This document shows positions 40,540 to 50,764 of a DNA stretch of 64,000 nt, piece by piece. The stretch's first letter is position 1. The number at the start of each line of letters is the position of its first letter. Made by a program: the position numbers and the translations under genes. This stretch comes from Brucella gallinifaecis (lineage in GTDB: Bacteria; Pseudomonadota; Alphaproteobacteria; Rhizobiales; Rhizobiaceae), in contig NZ_ML636801.1 of assembly GCF_006476605.1 (NCBI RefSeq), positions 248,001-312,000 on the forward strand, read 5' to 3'. The notes beneath the pieces were generated by a model. That model saw only the letters and a program-made list of their open reading frames with translations. It made no database searches and was not told the DNA's origin.

Positions 40540-40568
40540 AAAAAGCCGGGCTTTTGTCCCGGCTTTTT
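40540..40568. terminator. Bidirectional terminator between metallopeptidase gene and carA
   Basis: AAAAAGCCGGG / CCCGGCTTTTT, 11-bp stem, 7-nt loop, between convergent genes. Confidence 0.93.
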
Positions 40569-40590
40569 CATTTTTAGCTCGTACACAGTT

Positions 40591-41814
40591 TTATGCAGCT
40601 TCTTCGCGTTCAGGCAGCCGGGTTTCGCCCTTGCTCTCGCGGATTAGATTGATGAAGCGGCGGAACAGATAATGGCTGTCCTGCGGGCCGGGAGAGGCTT
40701 CCGGGTGATGCTGTACGGAGAAGACTGGTTTGCCGATCACGCGCAGGCCGCAATTGCTGCCGTCAAACAGTGACACATGGGTTTCTTCGACATGATCCGG
40801 CAGACTGTCGGAATCAACCGCAAAGCCGTGATTCATCGATACGATCTCAACCTTGCCGGTGGTGTAATCCTTGACCGGATGATTGGCGCCATGATGACCC
40901 TGATGCATCTTTTCGGTTTTTCCGCCGAGTGCGAGGGCCAGCATCTGATGGCCCAGACAAATACCGAAAACCGGCAAGCCGCTATCAACGAGTTTCTGGA
41001 TTGTCGGCACTGCATAGGTGCCGGTTGCAGCCGGATCGCCGGGGCCGTTTGACAGAAAAATGCCGTCTGGCTTGTAAGCCAGCACATCGTCTGCCGTGGC
41101 AGTTGCAGGCAGAACGGTCACTTTTGCGCCGAGACCTGAAAGCAGGCGCAGGATATTGCGCTTCACGCCAAAGTCGAGAGCAACGACGTGATATTGTGCT
41201 TCGGCCTGTGTGCCATAACCTTGCCCAAGTGCCCAAGGGGTCTCATCCCAAGTCCGGCTCTGGCCGATGGTAACGTCCTTTGCGAGGTCCAGATTTTCAA
41301 GCCCGCTCCAGCTGGCGGCGCGAAGTTTCAGTGCGTCGAGGTCGAATTTGCCTTCCGGGTCGTGCGCGATGACGGCATTTTGTGCACCGCGTTCGCGGAT
41401 GAGCGCAGTGAGGGCGCGTGTATCGATGCCGGTCAGGGCGATGATGCCGCGGTTTTTCAGCCATGCGTCGAGATGTTCTTGAGCGCGAAAATTGGATGGG
41501 GTCGTGATGTCTGCCTTGAAAATCGCACCGACCGCGCCGTGACGGTTGGCCGGTGTCAGGTCTTCAATGTCTTCTACATTTGCGCCGACATTTCCGATAT
41601 GCGGAAACGTGAAGGTGACAATCTGGCCTGCATAGGAAGGGTCGGTCAGGATTTCTTCATAACCGGTGAGGGCCGTGTTAAAAACGACTTCCGCTTCAAT
41701 TGCGCCTGTTGCGCCTACGCCCTGACCCTCGATGACTGTTCCGTCTGCAAGCACCAGAACAGCGGTTCGCTTGGCAATTGTCCAGGGTGCGGTCTTTGAT
41801 TGCATTTCGGTCAT
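40591..41814 (-). CDS. carA: Carbamoyl-phosphate synthase small subunit
   Basis: CarA is the class I glutamine amidotransferase that hydrolyses glutamine and channels ammonia to CarB. The 407-residue product has the N-terminal domain with [21 protein letters not shown], the catalytic Cys in [17 protein letters not shown] (about residue 285), and the His-x-Glu dyad in [19 protein letters not shown] at 41814 has AGGAG at good distance. It is separated from carB by one opposite-facing gene, so the two subunits are not in one operon. Confidence 0.97.
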   Translation of the reverse strand: MTEMQSKTAPWTIAKRTAVLVLADGTVIEGQGVGATGAIEAEVVFNTALTGYEEILTDPSYAGQIVTFTFPHIGNVGANVEDIEDLTPANRHGAVGAIFKADITTPSNFRAQEHLDAWLKNRGIIALTGIDTRALTALIRERGAQNAVIAHDPEGKFDLDALKLRAASWSGLENLDLAKDVTIGQSRTWDETPWALGQGYGTQAEAQYHVVALDFGVKRNILRLLSGLGAKVTVLPATATADDVLAYKPDGIFLSNGPGDPAATGTYAVPTIQKLVDSGLPVFGICLGHQMLALALGGKTEKMHQGHHGANHPVKDYTTGKVEIVSMNHGFAVDSDSLPDHVEETHVSLFDGSNCGLRVIGKPVFSVQHHPEASPGPQDSHYLFRRFINLIRESKGETRLPEREEAA

Positions 41815-42183
41815 GGCGTGCACTCCTGCGTGGTTTAGCAGCGCCTTCTGGCGCGCATTTTGGTTTATCAGTCATGCGGCATGTGTCCGCTTCTCAGAGA
41901 CTCACGCGTGAGCAACTTGAAAAACGGTGTTCTGGAGCCATATATGCGCCAAAAAGCAGCGGGGGTGAAACTTCCCGCCGTGAGCACATGCCGATGTCCT
42001 GCTAAGCTTTGAGCAATAGAGAAACTTGTACTCCGGGTCAATCGTTTGAATGCAAGCTTTTCAGGAAATGTCGGGAACAGGTCTTTTCCTTCATCCCCGG
42101 ATAGGGCGTATGATTGCTTATGTACCCGCTTTTGGACTAGAAGCATTTCTAATTCATTATTTTACTCATATCAGGAGATATAT
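41815..42183. other. Divergent region carA / yqeY
   Basis: About 370 bases with promoters for both genes and a small inverted repeat around GCGGG / CCCGC near 41959-41979. I see no gene and no known riboswitch. Confidence 0.35.
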
Positions 42184-42636
42184 ATGCTGCGCCAGGAGAT
42201 TTCTCAGGCAATGACCGATGCCATGAAGGCTCAGGACAAGCTTCGTTTGTCGACGCTTCGTCTCATCATGGCTGCGGTCAAGGATCGTGATATTGCCAAT
42301 CGTGGTGCGGGAAAAGACCCGGTTGGTGATGAAGAATTGCTCGGTATTCTTGGCAAGATGGTCAAGCAGCGTGAAGAATCTGCCCGCATCTATGAAGAAG
42401 GCAATCGCATTGAACTGGCTGAAGGTGAGCGTGCCGAAATTGCGATCATCAGTGATTTTCTGCCGGTTCAGATGAGCGAGGATGAGGTCAGGGCAGCTTG
42501 TGAGACGGTTATTGCTGAGATTGGCGCACAGGGGCTGCGTGATATGGGCAAGGTCATGGCCGCACTTAAAGAGCGTTATGCAGGGCAGATGGATTTCACA
42601 AAAGCCAGTGCTCTCGTAAAAACCTTGCTGCAATAA
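42184..42636 (+). CDS. yqeY: GatB/YqeY-domain protein
   Basis: The 150-residue protein is a stand-alone YqeY domain, related to the tail of GatB in the tRNA-dependent amidotransferase. Features are STLRLIMAAVKDRDIANRG, MVKQREESARIYEEGNR, ISDFLPVQMSEDEVRAA and GLRDMGKVMAALKERY. Its function is uncertain, possibly tRNA-related. The ATG follows AGGAGATATAT; a longer frame starting at 42046 has no family similarity. In many Alphaproteobacteria it lies between carA and dnaG, as here in expanded form. Confidence 0.93.
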   Translation: MLRQEISQAMTDAMKAQDKLRLSTLRLIMAAVKDRDIANRGAGKDPVGDEELLGILGKMVKQREESARIYEEGNRIELAEGERAEIAIISDFLPVQMSEDEVRAACETVIAEIGAQGLRDMGKVMAALKERYAGQMDFTKASALVKTLLQ

Positions 42637-42705
42637 GGTGCTTTGAGTTGCTCTGATTGCATGGAATTATGCAAAGCACAGACTATCAATATCGGAGGGA
42701 CGACA

Positions 42706-43134
42706 ATGGAAACCACACAACTGCATCGCGGTCGGCTCATCGACCATATTCAGCTTGTTGTTCGCGACCTCAAGGCCAGTCAGGATTTTTATACGGCTGT
42801 GCTGGCAGTTCTGGATATTCCTGTCATTGATACGGATGATGGTTATTTCTGGGCTGATGAACTTGTTGTGTCGTCAGCAGATAGTCCGGCAGCGCTTGGC
42901 GTGTTGACGGGGCGTCACCATTTGGCCTTTCAGGCAAAGGATCGCGCGACAGTGGATGCGTTTTATCGTGCGGCGCTGGATAATGGCGGGCAGGATAATG
43001 GTGCTCCGGGTGAGCGTCCTTATCATCCTGATTATTATGCAGCTTTTGTACTCGACCCCGATGGTAATAACATCGAGGCCGTCTATCATGGTGAGGCACG
43101 GCGCAGCGCAGCCTCTGTGGTGATCGATTTTTAG
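42706..43134 (+). CDS. VOC-family (glyoxalase/bleomycin-resistance fold) protein
   Basis: The 142-residue protein begins its fold with LIDHIQLVVRDLKASQDFYT and has RHHLAFQAKDRATVDAFYRA and the metal-site-like ending AFVLDPDGNNIEAVYHG. VOC proteins range from glyoxalases to dioxygenases and resistance proteins; the substrate is unknown. ATG at 42706 is preceded by GGAGGG. Confidence 0.88.
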   Translation: METTQLHRGRLIDHIQLVVRDLKASQDFYTAVLAVLDIPVIDTDDGYFWADELVVSSADSPAALGVLTGRHHLAFQAKDRATVDAFYRAALDNGGQDNGAPGERPYHPDYYAAFVLDPDGNNIEAVYHGEARRSAASVVIDF

Positions 43135-43188
43135 GGAACAGCCAGAAAAGCAAAAACCGGCTTTTGGAACCAGTTGTGCGTGATATTT

Positions 43189-43217
43189 AAAAAGAGGCTG
43201 TTTATGAGCCTCTTTTT
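43189..43217. terminator. Terminator overlapping the end of the Na/Pi cotransporter gene
   Basis: AAAAAGAGGCT / AGCCTCTTTTT form an 11-bp stem. The stop codon of the minus-strand gene (43202-43204) lies in the 7-nt loop, so one arm is coding. Confidence 0.8.
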
Positions 43218-44881
43218 GCTGTTCTCAAACGTGTGTCTCTCAGCAAACCCTGTTCTTCCAGAACCGGATAGGCCATGGATGCCAGGAGTGAGTTGATCTG
43301 CTTGAGATCGCGAATGGTATCGAGATGGATCGTACTGGTTTCGATACTGCGGGTTGAACCATCGCGCAGGCGTGAGAAATGGCGCATACTCGTCTGCTTT
43401 TCCAGCTCACGCAGATTGTCTTTCTCCTGCACGAGTTGACGTGCCGTATGTCCATCGCGAGAAACAATCACGTTAAAGGCCATATGCGCATTGGCAAGCA
43501 CCATGGCGTGGAAGTGGCTGAGTTCCTTCCAGCCTTCTTCTGTAAATTCCAGATTGTGATCCATTTTCTTCTGCACATGAACAAGCATGTTGCGGACGAT
43601 AATATCGCCTACCTGTTCAAGCTTGACGCAGGCGCCCATCAGCTCCTGCATGCGTAGTGCTTCAAAATCATCGAGATCCTTGCTGGCAAGCCTGGTCAGA
43701 TAGAGTTTGATCGCGGCATGTTTCTCGTCAACGCGGTCATCAAGCAAAGCCAGTTCATGGATGCGGGCCTGATCCGGTTTTTCATAAAGCTCGATAATAC
43801 GGCGCAGCATGACTTCAATCGTGTCGCATACGCCGACAACTTCGCGCGTTGCATTGGCAAGCGCTTGTGATGGCCGGTCGAGAACGGCATTATCCAGTGC
43901 GCTATATTCCTCGACTTCAAGGGGCTGGGCAGGGGCGTTTTTATCCGCGTTAAGATGTACCAGCGCTTCGGTCGCCCGCAGGACCAGTCCTGAAAGTGGA
44001 ATACCTGCAATCATGACAATGACATTGAACAGAATATGCGCGTTGACGACCTGCGAAACCGGATCGTTGCCAAGGAAAGCAAGCGATGGCCTGAATGTCT
44101 CAAACAGGATCAGCATGATCAGTGACCCTGCACCACGCATCAGCAGATTGCCAAGCGGAACAAAACGCGATTCAGGCGGCGCATGACGGGTGAGAATTGG
44201 TGCGATGATCGAGGAACCAAGATTGACGCCCAGAACCATGATTACGGCCAGTTCCGGCGTAATCAGTCCACGCGATGCGAAGGTGGTGAGCAGGATGACC
44301 GCAGCAATGCTTGAATGAAACAGCCATGTCATAAGAGCTGCCAGAAGATAGGCCGTGACCGGATCGCTTGAAAGATAGTCGACGATAATGGGCAGCAATT
44401 CGCTTTGGCGCAGCGGTTCGGTTGCTTGTCCTGTCATTTCCAGTGACATGATCAGCAGGCCGATACCGACCAGAATACGCCCGATCTGCCGCCAGTCGCG
44501 GCGCTCGGTGGTCATGAAAATAGCTGTTCCGCAGACAAGGCAAAGCGGTACCAGAATGGTCAGATCATAGCTCAGGATTTTGACGACAAGTGCTGAACCA
44601 AGCTCGCCGCCGCGCACAGCCATCAGACCTGCGACACCGCTGACAATGCCTGATCCGACAAAAGAGCCAACCAGAAGTGTCACCGCTGTCGAGCTTTGCA
44701 GCGCAATTGCCAATACAAGCCCAAAACCTATTGAAAGCAGCGGGTTTTGCATCTGGTTGCGCAGACGGCGTCGTAAACGATCGCCATAAGCGCGTTCCAC
44801 GCCCGTTCGCACCATGCGTGTTGCCCACAGCAAAAGTGCAACAGCACCGGCAAGATGCAAAAGAACAAGAGAACCGTTCAC
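43202..44881 (-). CDS. Na/Pi-cotransporter family protein with PhoU-like tail
   Basis: The 559-residue protein has an N-terminal membrane part with the two QSSTA-type repeats of NptA/SLC34 proteins (ALQSSTAVTLLVGSFVGSG and FHSSIAAVILLTTFASRG), about eight to nine membrane segments to residue 310, and then a helical cytoplasmic PhoU-like region (KLEQVGDIIVRNMLVHVQKK). Such proteins are thought to move phosphate with sodium, though bacterial members are little studied. The start is GTG with GGAG five bases upstream. It stands alone between the VOC gene and dnaG. Confidence 0.9.
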   Translation of the reverse strand: MNGSLVLLHLAGAVALLLWATRMVRTGVERAYGDRLRRRLRNQMQNPLLSIGFGLVLAIALQSSTAVTLLVGSFVGSGIVSGVAGLMAVRGGELGSALVVKILSYDLTILVPLCLVCGTAIFMTTERRDWRQIGRILVGIGLLIMSLEMTGQATEPLRQSELLPIIVDYLSSDPVTAYLLAALMTWLFHSSIAAVILLTTFASRGLITPELAVIMVLGVNLGSSIIAPILTRHAPPESRFVPLGNLLMRGAGSLIMLILFETFRPSLAFLGNDPVSQVVNAHILFNVIVMIAGIPLSGLVLRATEALVHLNADKNAPAQPLEVEEYSALDNAVLDRPSQALANATREVVGVCDTIEVMLRRIIELYEKPDQARIHELALLDDRVDEKHAAIKLYLTRLASKDLDDFEALRMQELMGACVKLEQVGDIIVRNMLVHVQKKMDHNLEFTEEGWKELSHFHAMVLANAHMAFNVIVSRDGHTARQLVQEKDNLRELEKQTSMRHFSRLRDGSTRSIETSTIHLDTIRDLKQINSLLASMAYPVLEEQGLLRDTRLRTAKRGS

Positions 44882-45311
44882 TTAAACTCCTTTCGGGGTG
44901 GGGGATGAGGAGCAGAATTCTCTATTTAGTCCGTAATTTTCTATTAGAGCGGATTCCGATCTGATTGAATCAGATCGACGCTCTAACTCCTTTTATTTGA
45001 AGCATAATCTTATCGATCCTCGTTGAACGAAGGTCGGATTATGCTCTAAGTAGTGGCACTGAAAAGAGAAAAAACATGTTCCGGCTAATTATATAATTTC
45101 GATAATATGGGCTTGAAACCAGTTTAAATCAAGCTTGGTTGCCTCTGTGTGAAAGATATATGTCAGTTTTGTGACAAAATCTCACGCTCTGCCTGATCGG
45201 TCCATGCATGTGATTAGCGGGGAGGGTTGTGTGTGAGCAATGGACTGTATCTGTGCACCAGCCTATATAGGTTTTGAATAACAGTCTTATGACCCGAAAG
45301 AGATAAGCCTA
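44882..45311. other. Intergenic region with palindromic repeat, upstream of dnaG
   Basis: It holds repeat copy 3 in its first half. The remainder should contain the dnaG promoter; no gene is visible. Confidence 0.4.
44946..45045. repeat. Modular palindromic repeat, copy 3 (modules B+C)
   Basis: Module B (AGAGCGGATTCCGATCTGAT, mirrored to CAGATCGACGCTCT, 44946-44984) is followed by module C (AGCATAATCTTATCGATCCT to GGTCGGATTATGCT, 45001-45045). Module C occurs once more, at copy 6. Confidence 0.8.
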
Positions 45312-47261
45312 ATGCGTTTTCCGCCCTCCTTTCTTGATGAGATAAGAGATCGCGTGCCGATTTCGACGCTGATCGGAACGCGCGTTTCGTTTGATCGTAA
45401 AAAGAGCAATCCGCAAAAGGGTGACTTCTGGGGCTGTTGTCCTTTCCATGGCGAGAAAACGCCCAGCTTTCACTGTGAAGACCGCAAAGGTCGTTACCAT
45501 TGCTTTGGTTGCGGGGTGACGGGCGATCATTTCAAGTTTCTGACCGAGCTGGAAGGTGCAAGCTTTCCTGAAGCCGTTGAGCGCGTTGCCGATATGGCAG
45601 GTGTGCCGATGCCTGCACGTGACCCGGAAATGGAAAAGCGTGAGGCGCAGCGTGCTTCACTTTATGATGTGATGGAACTTGCTGCGCAATTCTTTGAAAG
45701 TCAGTTGCAAATCGGGGCCGGGGCCAAAGCGCGTGCTTATTTGCGTGACCGCGGACTTTCAAGTGCTACACAACAGACATTCCGCATTGGCTATGCGCCT
45801 GAATCGCGCAATGCTCTGAAAGAGTTTCTGGCGTCAAAGGGCGTTGCAAAAGACCAGATTGAGGCCTGTGGTCTGGTGGTGCATGGCGAAGGCATTGCTG
45901 TTTCCTATGACCGGTTCCGGGATCGCATCATGTTTCCGATCGAGGATTTGCGCGGGCGTATTATTGCCTTTGGTGGTCGTGCGCTCTCTGCTGATGCGCC
46001 TGCGAAATATCTCAACTCGCCGGAGACTGAACTCTTTCACAAAGGCCGGGTGCTTTATAACGGCTTGCGTGCGCGTAAAGCCTGTCAGCCGCAAGGCGGT
46101 GAAGAAGCAAAGCCGATTATTGCCGTTGAAGGCTATATGGATGTGATTGCGCTGGCACAGGCGGGCATTCATCAGGCCGTGGCGCCTCTTGGTACAGCAC
46201 TGACGGAAGAGCAGCTTGAATTGCTCTGGCGTATCAGTCCTGAACCGATTCTGTGTTTTGATGGCGATGGTGCGGGTGTGCGTGCGGCCTATCGTGCGGC
46301 TGATCTCGGGCTACCTGCATTGCAACCGGGAAAATCTCTGCGTTTTGCAATGCTCCCCGAAGGGCAGGACCCTGATGATCTGGTCAAGGCAGAAGGTCCG
46401 TCTGCTTTTTATGCTGTGCTGCGTGATGCAAAGCCGCTGGTCGATATGGTCTGGACGCGGGAAACTGCAAGTGGTGTTTTTGATACGCCGGAGCGCCGTG
46501 CAGAACTTGAATCCCGCTTGCGCGAAATTACCAATCGTATCGCCAATGAGGATATTCGGCGTCATTATAGTCAGGAAATGCGTGACAGAGCGCAGGCATT
46601 TTTCGGGCGGCGGCGACAAAACAATGGCGGCAATGCGTTTAATCGCGATAAAGGAAAGGGCCGGGGCCCGCAGCAACAAGGTCGCGGCGGGACCGCCTTT
46701 GGCGGACGTCTGGCTTTTTCAGACAGCTTGACGCGCTCCAATATGGTCAAAGGTCGTAATGCGTCATTGCGTGAAACGGCAATTGTTTTGATGCTGCTCA
46801 ATCATCCGCGTTTGATCGAAGATGATTTTGAGGCGATAGCGGCGCTTGATCTTGAACATGAAGCTTTGAAAGTCCTGCATTTTGCCATGCTTGATGTGCT
46901 TGCATCGGGGCGTGTCGAAGACGGTTATGCCATGCGCAAGGCACTGGTTGCTGCGGGGCATGGAGAACTGATTGAAACGCTTGAAGCGGTTGTTCGCCGT
47001 ACCCGCGAATGGACGGCGACTGCACAGGCTGCCGAAGATGATGTGCGTGAAGCTTTGAAACAGGCACTTCACTTGCATCAGCGTGCCCGTACCCTACATA
47101 GGGAATTGCGTGCAGTTGAGGCATCGCTGGACAGTGATGAAACAGGTGAAGTCTTTGCCCGGCTTATTGATATTCAAAAGCAGATTGCCCAGGCAGAGGC
47201 GACTGAAGCCTTGATTGATGGTTTTGGACTTTCCTCGGGGCGTGCTCCCGGTGCTTCGTAA
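45312..47261 (+). CDS. dnaG: DNA primase
   Basis: DnaG makes RNA primers at the replication fork. The 649-residue product has the CHC2 zinc finger (C43-P-F-H46 and C64-F-G-C67), the TOPRIM domain with the catalytic Glu in IIAVEGYMDVIALAQAGI and the DxD in LCFDGDGAGVRAAYRA, and the preceding basic region FPIEDLRGRIIAFGGR. The C-terminal part (after a Gly/Arg/Gln-rich linker near residue 440) is the helicase-interacting domain. rpoD follows after 476 bases, the usual alphaproteobacterial macromolecular-synthesis order without rpsU next to it. Confidence 0.97.
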   Translation: MRFPPSFLDEIRDRVPISTLIGTRVSFDRKKSNPQKGDFWGCCPFHGEKTPSFHCEDRKGRYHCFGCGVTGDHFKFLTELEGASFPEAVERVADMAGVPMPARDPEMEKREAQRASLYDVMELAAQFFESQLQIGAGAKARAYLRDRGLSSATQQTFRIGYAPESRNALKEFLASKGVAKDQIEACGLVVHGEGIAVSYDRFRDRIMFPIEDLRGRIIAFGGRALSADAPAKYLNSPETELFHKGRVLYNGLRARKACQPQGGEEAKPIIAVEGYMDVIALAQAGIHQAVAPLGTALTEEQLELLWRISPEPILCFDGDGAGVRAAYRAADLGLPALQPGKSLRFAMLPEGQDPDDLVKAEGPSAFYAVLRDAKPLVDMVWTRETASGVFDTPERRAELESRLREITNRIANEDIRRHYSQEMRDRAQAFFGRRRQNNGGNAFNRDKGKGRGPQQQGRGGTAFGGRLAFSDSLTRSNMVKGRNASLRETAIVLMLLNHPRLIEDDFEAIAALDLEHEALKVLHFAMLDVLASGRVEDGYAMRKALVAAGHGELIETLEAVVRRTREWTATAQAAEDDVREALKQALHLHQRARTLHRELRAVEASLDSDETGEVFARLIDIQKQIAQAEATEALIDGFGLSSGRAPGAS

Positions 47262-47737
47262 TTTGAAATAAGCGAATCACAACAGATTGTCAGGCTTTAA
47301 AACCCTGCGGGCTGTGCTTATTTATAGCAAATATCATTGCCTGAATGCCCCGCAAAGGTGCCGCGACAATAAATGATTCGCTTTTTAGACCCGAATCAGG
47401 TGAGTCGCTCTTGACGTGCGGCACAAATGACGGAATCACGGCAGTTCGAGCAAGGATTAAAGAACTGATATTGATCAAAATTCCCTGAATGGATTTCTGA
47501 AATCTTTCTGGATGGGCATTATATGAAGAACGGGACAGGCTCTTGAAGATGACCATTGATCCCGGATCAGCCACAGAATTTTAGAGGTATCGGGGTTCGT
47601 TAATGAGCGCAGGGTTAATTCGGCATTAACGTGAAATCAGCTATTCGCAGAATCAACAGTTAAACGGAGCTCTCGTAAAACCGTTTGACCACTCTATATA
47701 TCTTAGAAGCGACTGGTGTCGCCTGGAGACGAGCAAT
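47262..47737. other. Intergenic region upstream of rpoD
   Basis: About 475 bases that should include rpoD promoters and leader. A 94-codon minus-strand frame at 47290-47574 has no recognisable product and I do not count it as a gene. Nothing else stands out. Confidence 0.4.
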
Positions 47738-49756
47738 ATGGCAACGAAGGCTAAGGAAAACGAAGAAGCCGAAGTCGAGCGCGAAGGTGCGACCGACGGG
47801 CCGCTTCTCGACCTTTCTGACGATGCTGTCAAGAAGATGATCAAGGTTGCGAAGAAGCGCGGCTACGTCACGATGGACGAGCTGAATGCTGTGCTTCCTT
47901 CCGAAGAAGTGACATCTGAGCAGATCGAAGACACGATGGCTATGCTGTCGGATATGGGCATCAATGTTGTTGAAGACGATGAGCAGGAAGCTGATCGTGA
48001 AGACAATAATGATGAGGAGCAGGAAGAAGGCGGAGATCTGGTTGAAGCAACCGGCACTGCCGTTGCTGCGACCACCACCAAGAAAGAACCAACGGACCGC
48101 ACCGACGACCCTGTGCGCATGTATCTGCGTGAAATGGGAACGGTGGAGCTTCTTTCACGTGAAGGCGAAATCGCCATTGCGAAACGTATTGAAGCGGGTC
48201 GTGAAACGATGATCGCCGGGCTTTGCGAAAGCCCGCTGACATTCCAGGCAATTATCATCTGGCGTGAGCAGCTGAATGAATCCAACATTCTGCTGCGTGA
48301 AATCATCGATCTTGAAACCACCTATGCCGGCCCTGAAGCCAAGCAGGCGCCGATTGTCGAGCGTGTGGAAGAAGAAAAGCCGCGTGATGACAAGGCGCCG
48401 CGGCGTTCGCGTGATGATGACGACATTACCAATGTCGGCGGTGATACGCCTTCTGAAGAAGATGACGACGACGAGGATGAGGCCAATCTGTCGCTGGCGG
48501 CTATGGAAGCCGAGCTGCGTCCACAGGTCATGGAAACGCTTGATCTGATTGCGGACACCTATCGCAAGCTGCGCAAATTGCAGGACCAGCAGGTTGAAAG
48601 CCGTCTGGCGGCGACGGCAGACTTGTCGTCCGGTCAGGAACGCCGTTACAAGGAACTGAAAGATCAGCTGATCAAGGCGGTCAAGTCGCTTTCGCTGAAC
48701 CAGAATCGTATCGAGCAGCTTGTCGAACAGCTTTATGATATCAACAAGCGCCTTGTTCAGAATGAAGGCCGGCTGTTGCGTCTTGCTGAATCCTTTGGTG
48801 TGCGTCGTGAAGATTTTCTGAAAGAATATCAGGGTCACGAACTCGACCCGAACTGGGTTGAACGCATCAGCACTTTGTCGGCTCGTGGCTGGAAAGAATT
48901 TGCTGCGAAAGAGGAACGTGCGATTGATCGTTTGCGTTCTGAAATTCAGATGCTGGCCACTGAAACCGCGATTTCGATTGGCGAGTTCCGCCGTATCGTC
49001 AATCAGGTTCAGAAGGGTGAACGCGAAGCAACCATCGCCAAGAAGGAAATGGTGGAAGCCAACCTTCGTCTCGTTATCTCGATTGCCAAGAAATATACCA
49101 ATCGTGGCCTTCAGTTCCTCGACCTTATTCAGGAAGGCAATATCGGCCTGATGAAAGCGGTCGACAAGTTTGAATATCGGCGCGGTTACAAGTTCTCGAC
49201 CTATGCGACATGGTGGATCAGACAGGCAATCACCCGCTCGATTGCCGATCAGGCGCGTACCATCCGTATTCCTGTGCATATGATCGAAACGATCAACAAG
49301 ATCGTCCGTACATCGCGCCAGATGCTGCATGAAATCGGTCGTGAACCAACGCCGGAAGAATTGGCTGAAAAGCTGGCCATGCCGCTTGAAAAAGTGCGTA
49401 AGGTTCTCAAAATCGCCAAGGAACCGATCTCGCTTGAAACGCCGGTGGGTGATGAAGAAGATTCACACCTGGGTGACTTCATCGAAGACAAGAATGCGCT
49501 GCTGCCAATTGATGCAGCTATTCAGGCTAACCTTCGCGATACGACGACCCGTGTTCTTGCTTCACTCACGCCGCGTGAAGAGCGCGTGCTGCGTATGCGT
49601 TTCGGTATCGGCATGAATACTGACCATACGCTTGAAGAAGTCGGGCAGCAATTCTCGGTAACACGTGAACGTATCCGTCAGATTGAAGCGAAGGCACTGC
49701 GCAAGCTCAAGCATCCGAGCCGTTCGCGCAAGCTGCGTTCGTTCCTCGACAGCTAA
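47738..49756 (+). CDS. rpoD: Primary sigma factor RpoD (sigma-70)
   Basis: This is the housekeeping sigma factor. The 672-residue product has region 1.1 (residues about 25-85), region 1.2 with [20 protein letters not shown], an acidic non-conserved region, region 2 with [20 protein letters not shown] and [20 protein letters not shown], region 3 after [16 protein letters not shown], and region 4 with [20 protein letters not shown] and the ending [11 protein letters not shown]. Length and order are normal for Rhizobiales. It is followed by an intrinsic terminator and a palindromic repeat. Confidence 0.98.
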   Translation: MATKAKENEEAEVEREGATDGPLLDLSDDAVKKMIKVAKKRGYVTMDELNAVLPSEEVTSEQIEDTMAMLSDMGINVVEDDEQEADREDNNDEEQEEGGDLVEATGTAVAATTTKKEPTDRTDDPVRMYLREMGTVELLSREGEIAIAKRIEAGRETMIAGLCESPLTFQAIIIWREQLNESNILLREIIDLETTYAGPEAKQAPIVERVEEEKPRDDKAPRRSRDDDDITNVGGDTPSEEDDDDEDEANLSLAAMEAELRPQVMETLDLIADTYRKLRKLQDQQVESRLAATADLSSGQERRYKELKDQLIKAVKSLSLNQNRIEQLVEQLYDINKRLVQNEGRLLRLAESFGVRREDFLKEYQGHELDPNWVERISTLSARGWKEFAAKEERAIDRLRSEIQMLATETAISIGEFRRIVNQVQKGEREATIAKKEMVEANLRLVISIAKKYTNRGLQFLDLIQEGNIGLMKAVDKFEYRRGYKFSTYATWWIRQAITRSIADQARTIRIPVHMIETINKIVRTSRQMLHEIGREPTPEELAEKLAMPLEKVRKVLKIAKEPISLETPVGDEEDSHLGDFIEDKNALLPIDAAIQANLRDTTTRVLASLTPREERVLRMRFGIGMNTDHTLEEVGQQFSVTRERIRQIEAKALRKLKHPSRSRKLRSFLDS

Positions 49757-49761
49757 GAATT

Positions 49762-49797
49762 TTCGCCCGTTGCCAGATATGGTTTCGGGCGAATTTT
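49762..49797 (+). terminator. Terminator of rpoD
   Basis: TTCGCCCG / CGGGCGAA stem with a long loop, followed by TTTTAT, just after the rpoD stop. Confidence 0.75.
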
Positions 49798-49800
49798 ATA

Positions 49801-49897
49801 AGAGCGCATCCCGAAAAATGTGAAGCGGTTTTCGGGATGCGCTTCAAGACAAAGACTTGGAGCGCCGATCTGGTTTAAGCAGATCGAAACGCGCTCT
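49801..49897. repeat. Modular palindromic repeat, copy 4 (modules A+B)
   Basis: Module A (AGAGCGCATCCCGAAAAATG to TTTTCGGGATGCGCTT, 49801-49844) and module B (GGAGCGCCGATCTGG to AGATCGAAACGCGCTCT, 49859-49897). It ends 17 bases before the next start codon, so its tail forms part of that gene's leader. Confidence 0.8.
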
Positions 49898-49914
49898 CAA
49901 AGAGAGGGAGCGTT

Positions 49915-50205
49915 ATGTCTTTTTTGAAACGTCTTTTTGGTGGTGGTTCCGCGCCAGAAACTCCGGCAGCACCAAAAGAGGCTGGACGTCTTGAACATAA
50001 GGATTTCCTGATTATTGCAACGCCTTACAGTGAAGGTGGCCAGTATCAGGTTTGCGGTGTGATTTCCAAAACGATTGATGGCGAATTGAAAGAGCATCGC
50101 TTTGTACGTGCGGATCGTTGCCCGGGCCTTGAAGATGCTGCCAGCATTTCGCTTAATAAGGGCCGCCAGATTATTGATGAGCAGGGCGAGGCGATTTTCC
50201 GCTGA
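49915..50205 (+). CDS. HlyU-family protein
   Basis: The 96-residue protein matches the HlyU family (PF10115): MSFLKRLFGGG, EHKDFLIIATPYSEGGQYQV, CGVISKTIDGELKEHRFVRA and ISLNKGRQIIDEQGEAIF. The family is named after a transcriptional activator of haemolysin, but this short protein has no visible DNA-binding domain and its role in Rhizobiales is unknown. A strong terminator follows. Confidence 0.88.
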   Translation: MSFLKRLFGGGSAPETPAAPKEAGRLEHKDFLIIATPYSEGGQYQVCGVISKTIDGELKEHRFVRADRCPGLEDAASISLNKGRQIIDEQGEAIFR

Positions 50206-50222
50206 ACCATGAAAGAGATTTG

Positions 50223-50257
50223 AAAAAGCCGCGCATGAATATTGCGCGGCTTTTTTT
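50223..50257 (+). terminator. Terminator of the HlyU-family gene
   Basis: AAAAAGCCGCGCA / TGCGCGGCTTTTT with a 7-nt loop and a T-run of seven. Confidence 0.92.
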
Positions 50258-50295
50258 ATGCTCTAGTTATTTATCTTACGCAAAATCGCTATGCT

Positions 50296-50556
50296 CTAAT
50301 GCGGATGGCAGACAAAGCTGACTATTTTCCGAACCACTGGCAGGATGGCAAGCAGAACCGGGAAGGCGATTACCCAGGACAGTGCCCATGACGTCATCCA
50401 GCTATAGGTGAGATCAGGGTGCGTAAGGCCGAGGCTTTTCGCCGTTGCGATCAGCGAGACGACGAATGTCATCATGATCGACAGAATAAAAGGCATTACA
50501 ATCGATGCATATCGCGCTGGCAGTTTTCGGCGGCGTGAACCGTTAAAATCAGACAT
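50296..50556 (-). CDS. DUF2798 small membrane protein
   Basis: The 86-residue protein has a basic N-terminus (SRRRKLPARYASIVMPFILS) and two hydrophobic segments, with TYSWMTSWALSWVIAFPVLL, the DUF2798 pattern. It is an inner-membrane protein of unknown function. It is convergent with the HlyU-family gene and divergent from the YcgN-family gene. Confidence 0.85.
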   Translation of the reverse strand: MSDFNGSRRRKLPARYASIVMPFILSIMMTFVVSLIATAKSLGLTHPDLTYSWMTSWALSWVIAFPVLLAILPVVRKIVSFVCHPH

Positions 50557-50764
50557 ATGAATTCCTGAATATTATGCGGGAACGCGCAACGAAACATCAA
50601 AGCGGATAGCTGTTCCCGGCTAGATTGATGCGTTGCCTGACGTAAGACGCTTACGGCCATGAGGGTGACAAAAAATGTGTAAACCAACAAGTTCCGGCAT
50701 TCAATAGCGAAGGGCGGCGATTTGCCCATGCCCAAAAATATATAATTGCTCTATATGCAGCACC

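Noticed and set aside
47290-47574. 94-codon minus-strand frame upstream of rpoD
   Set aside because: No ribosome binding site of note, no recognisable product, and it sits in the expected rpoD promoter region.
48155-49330. Long minus-strand frame (391 codons) opposite rpoD
   Set aside because: Antisense shadow of the sigma-70 gene; no domain and low plausibility.
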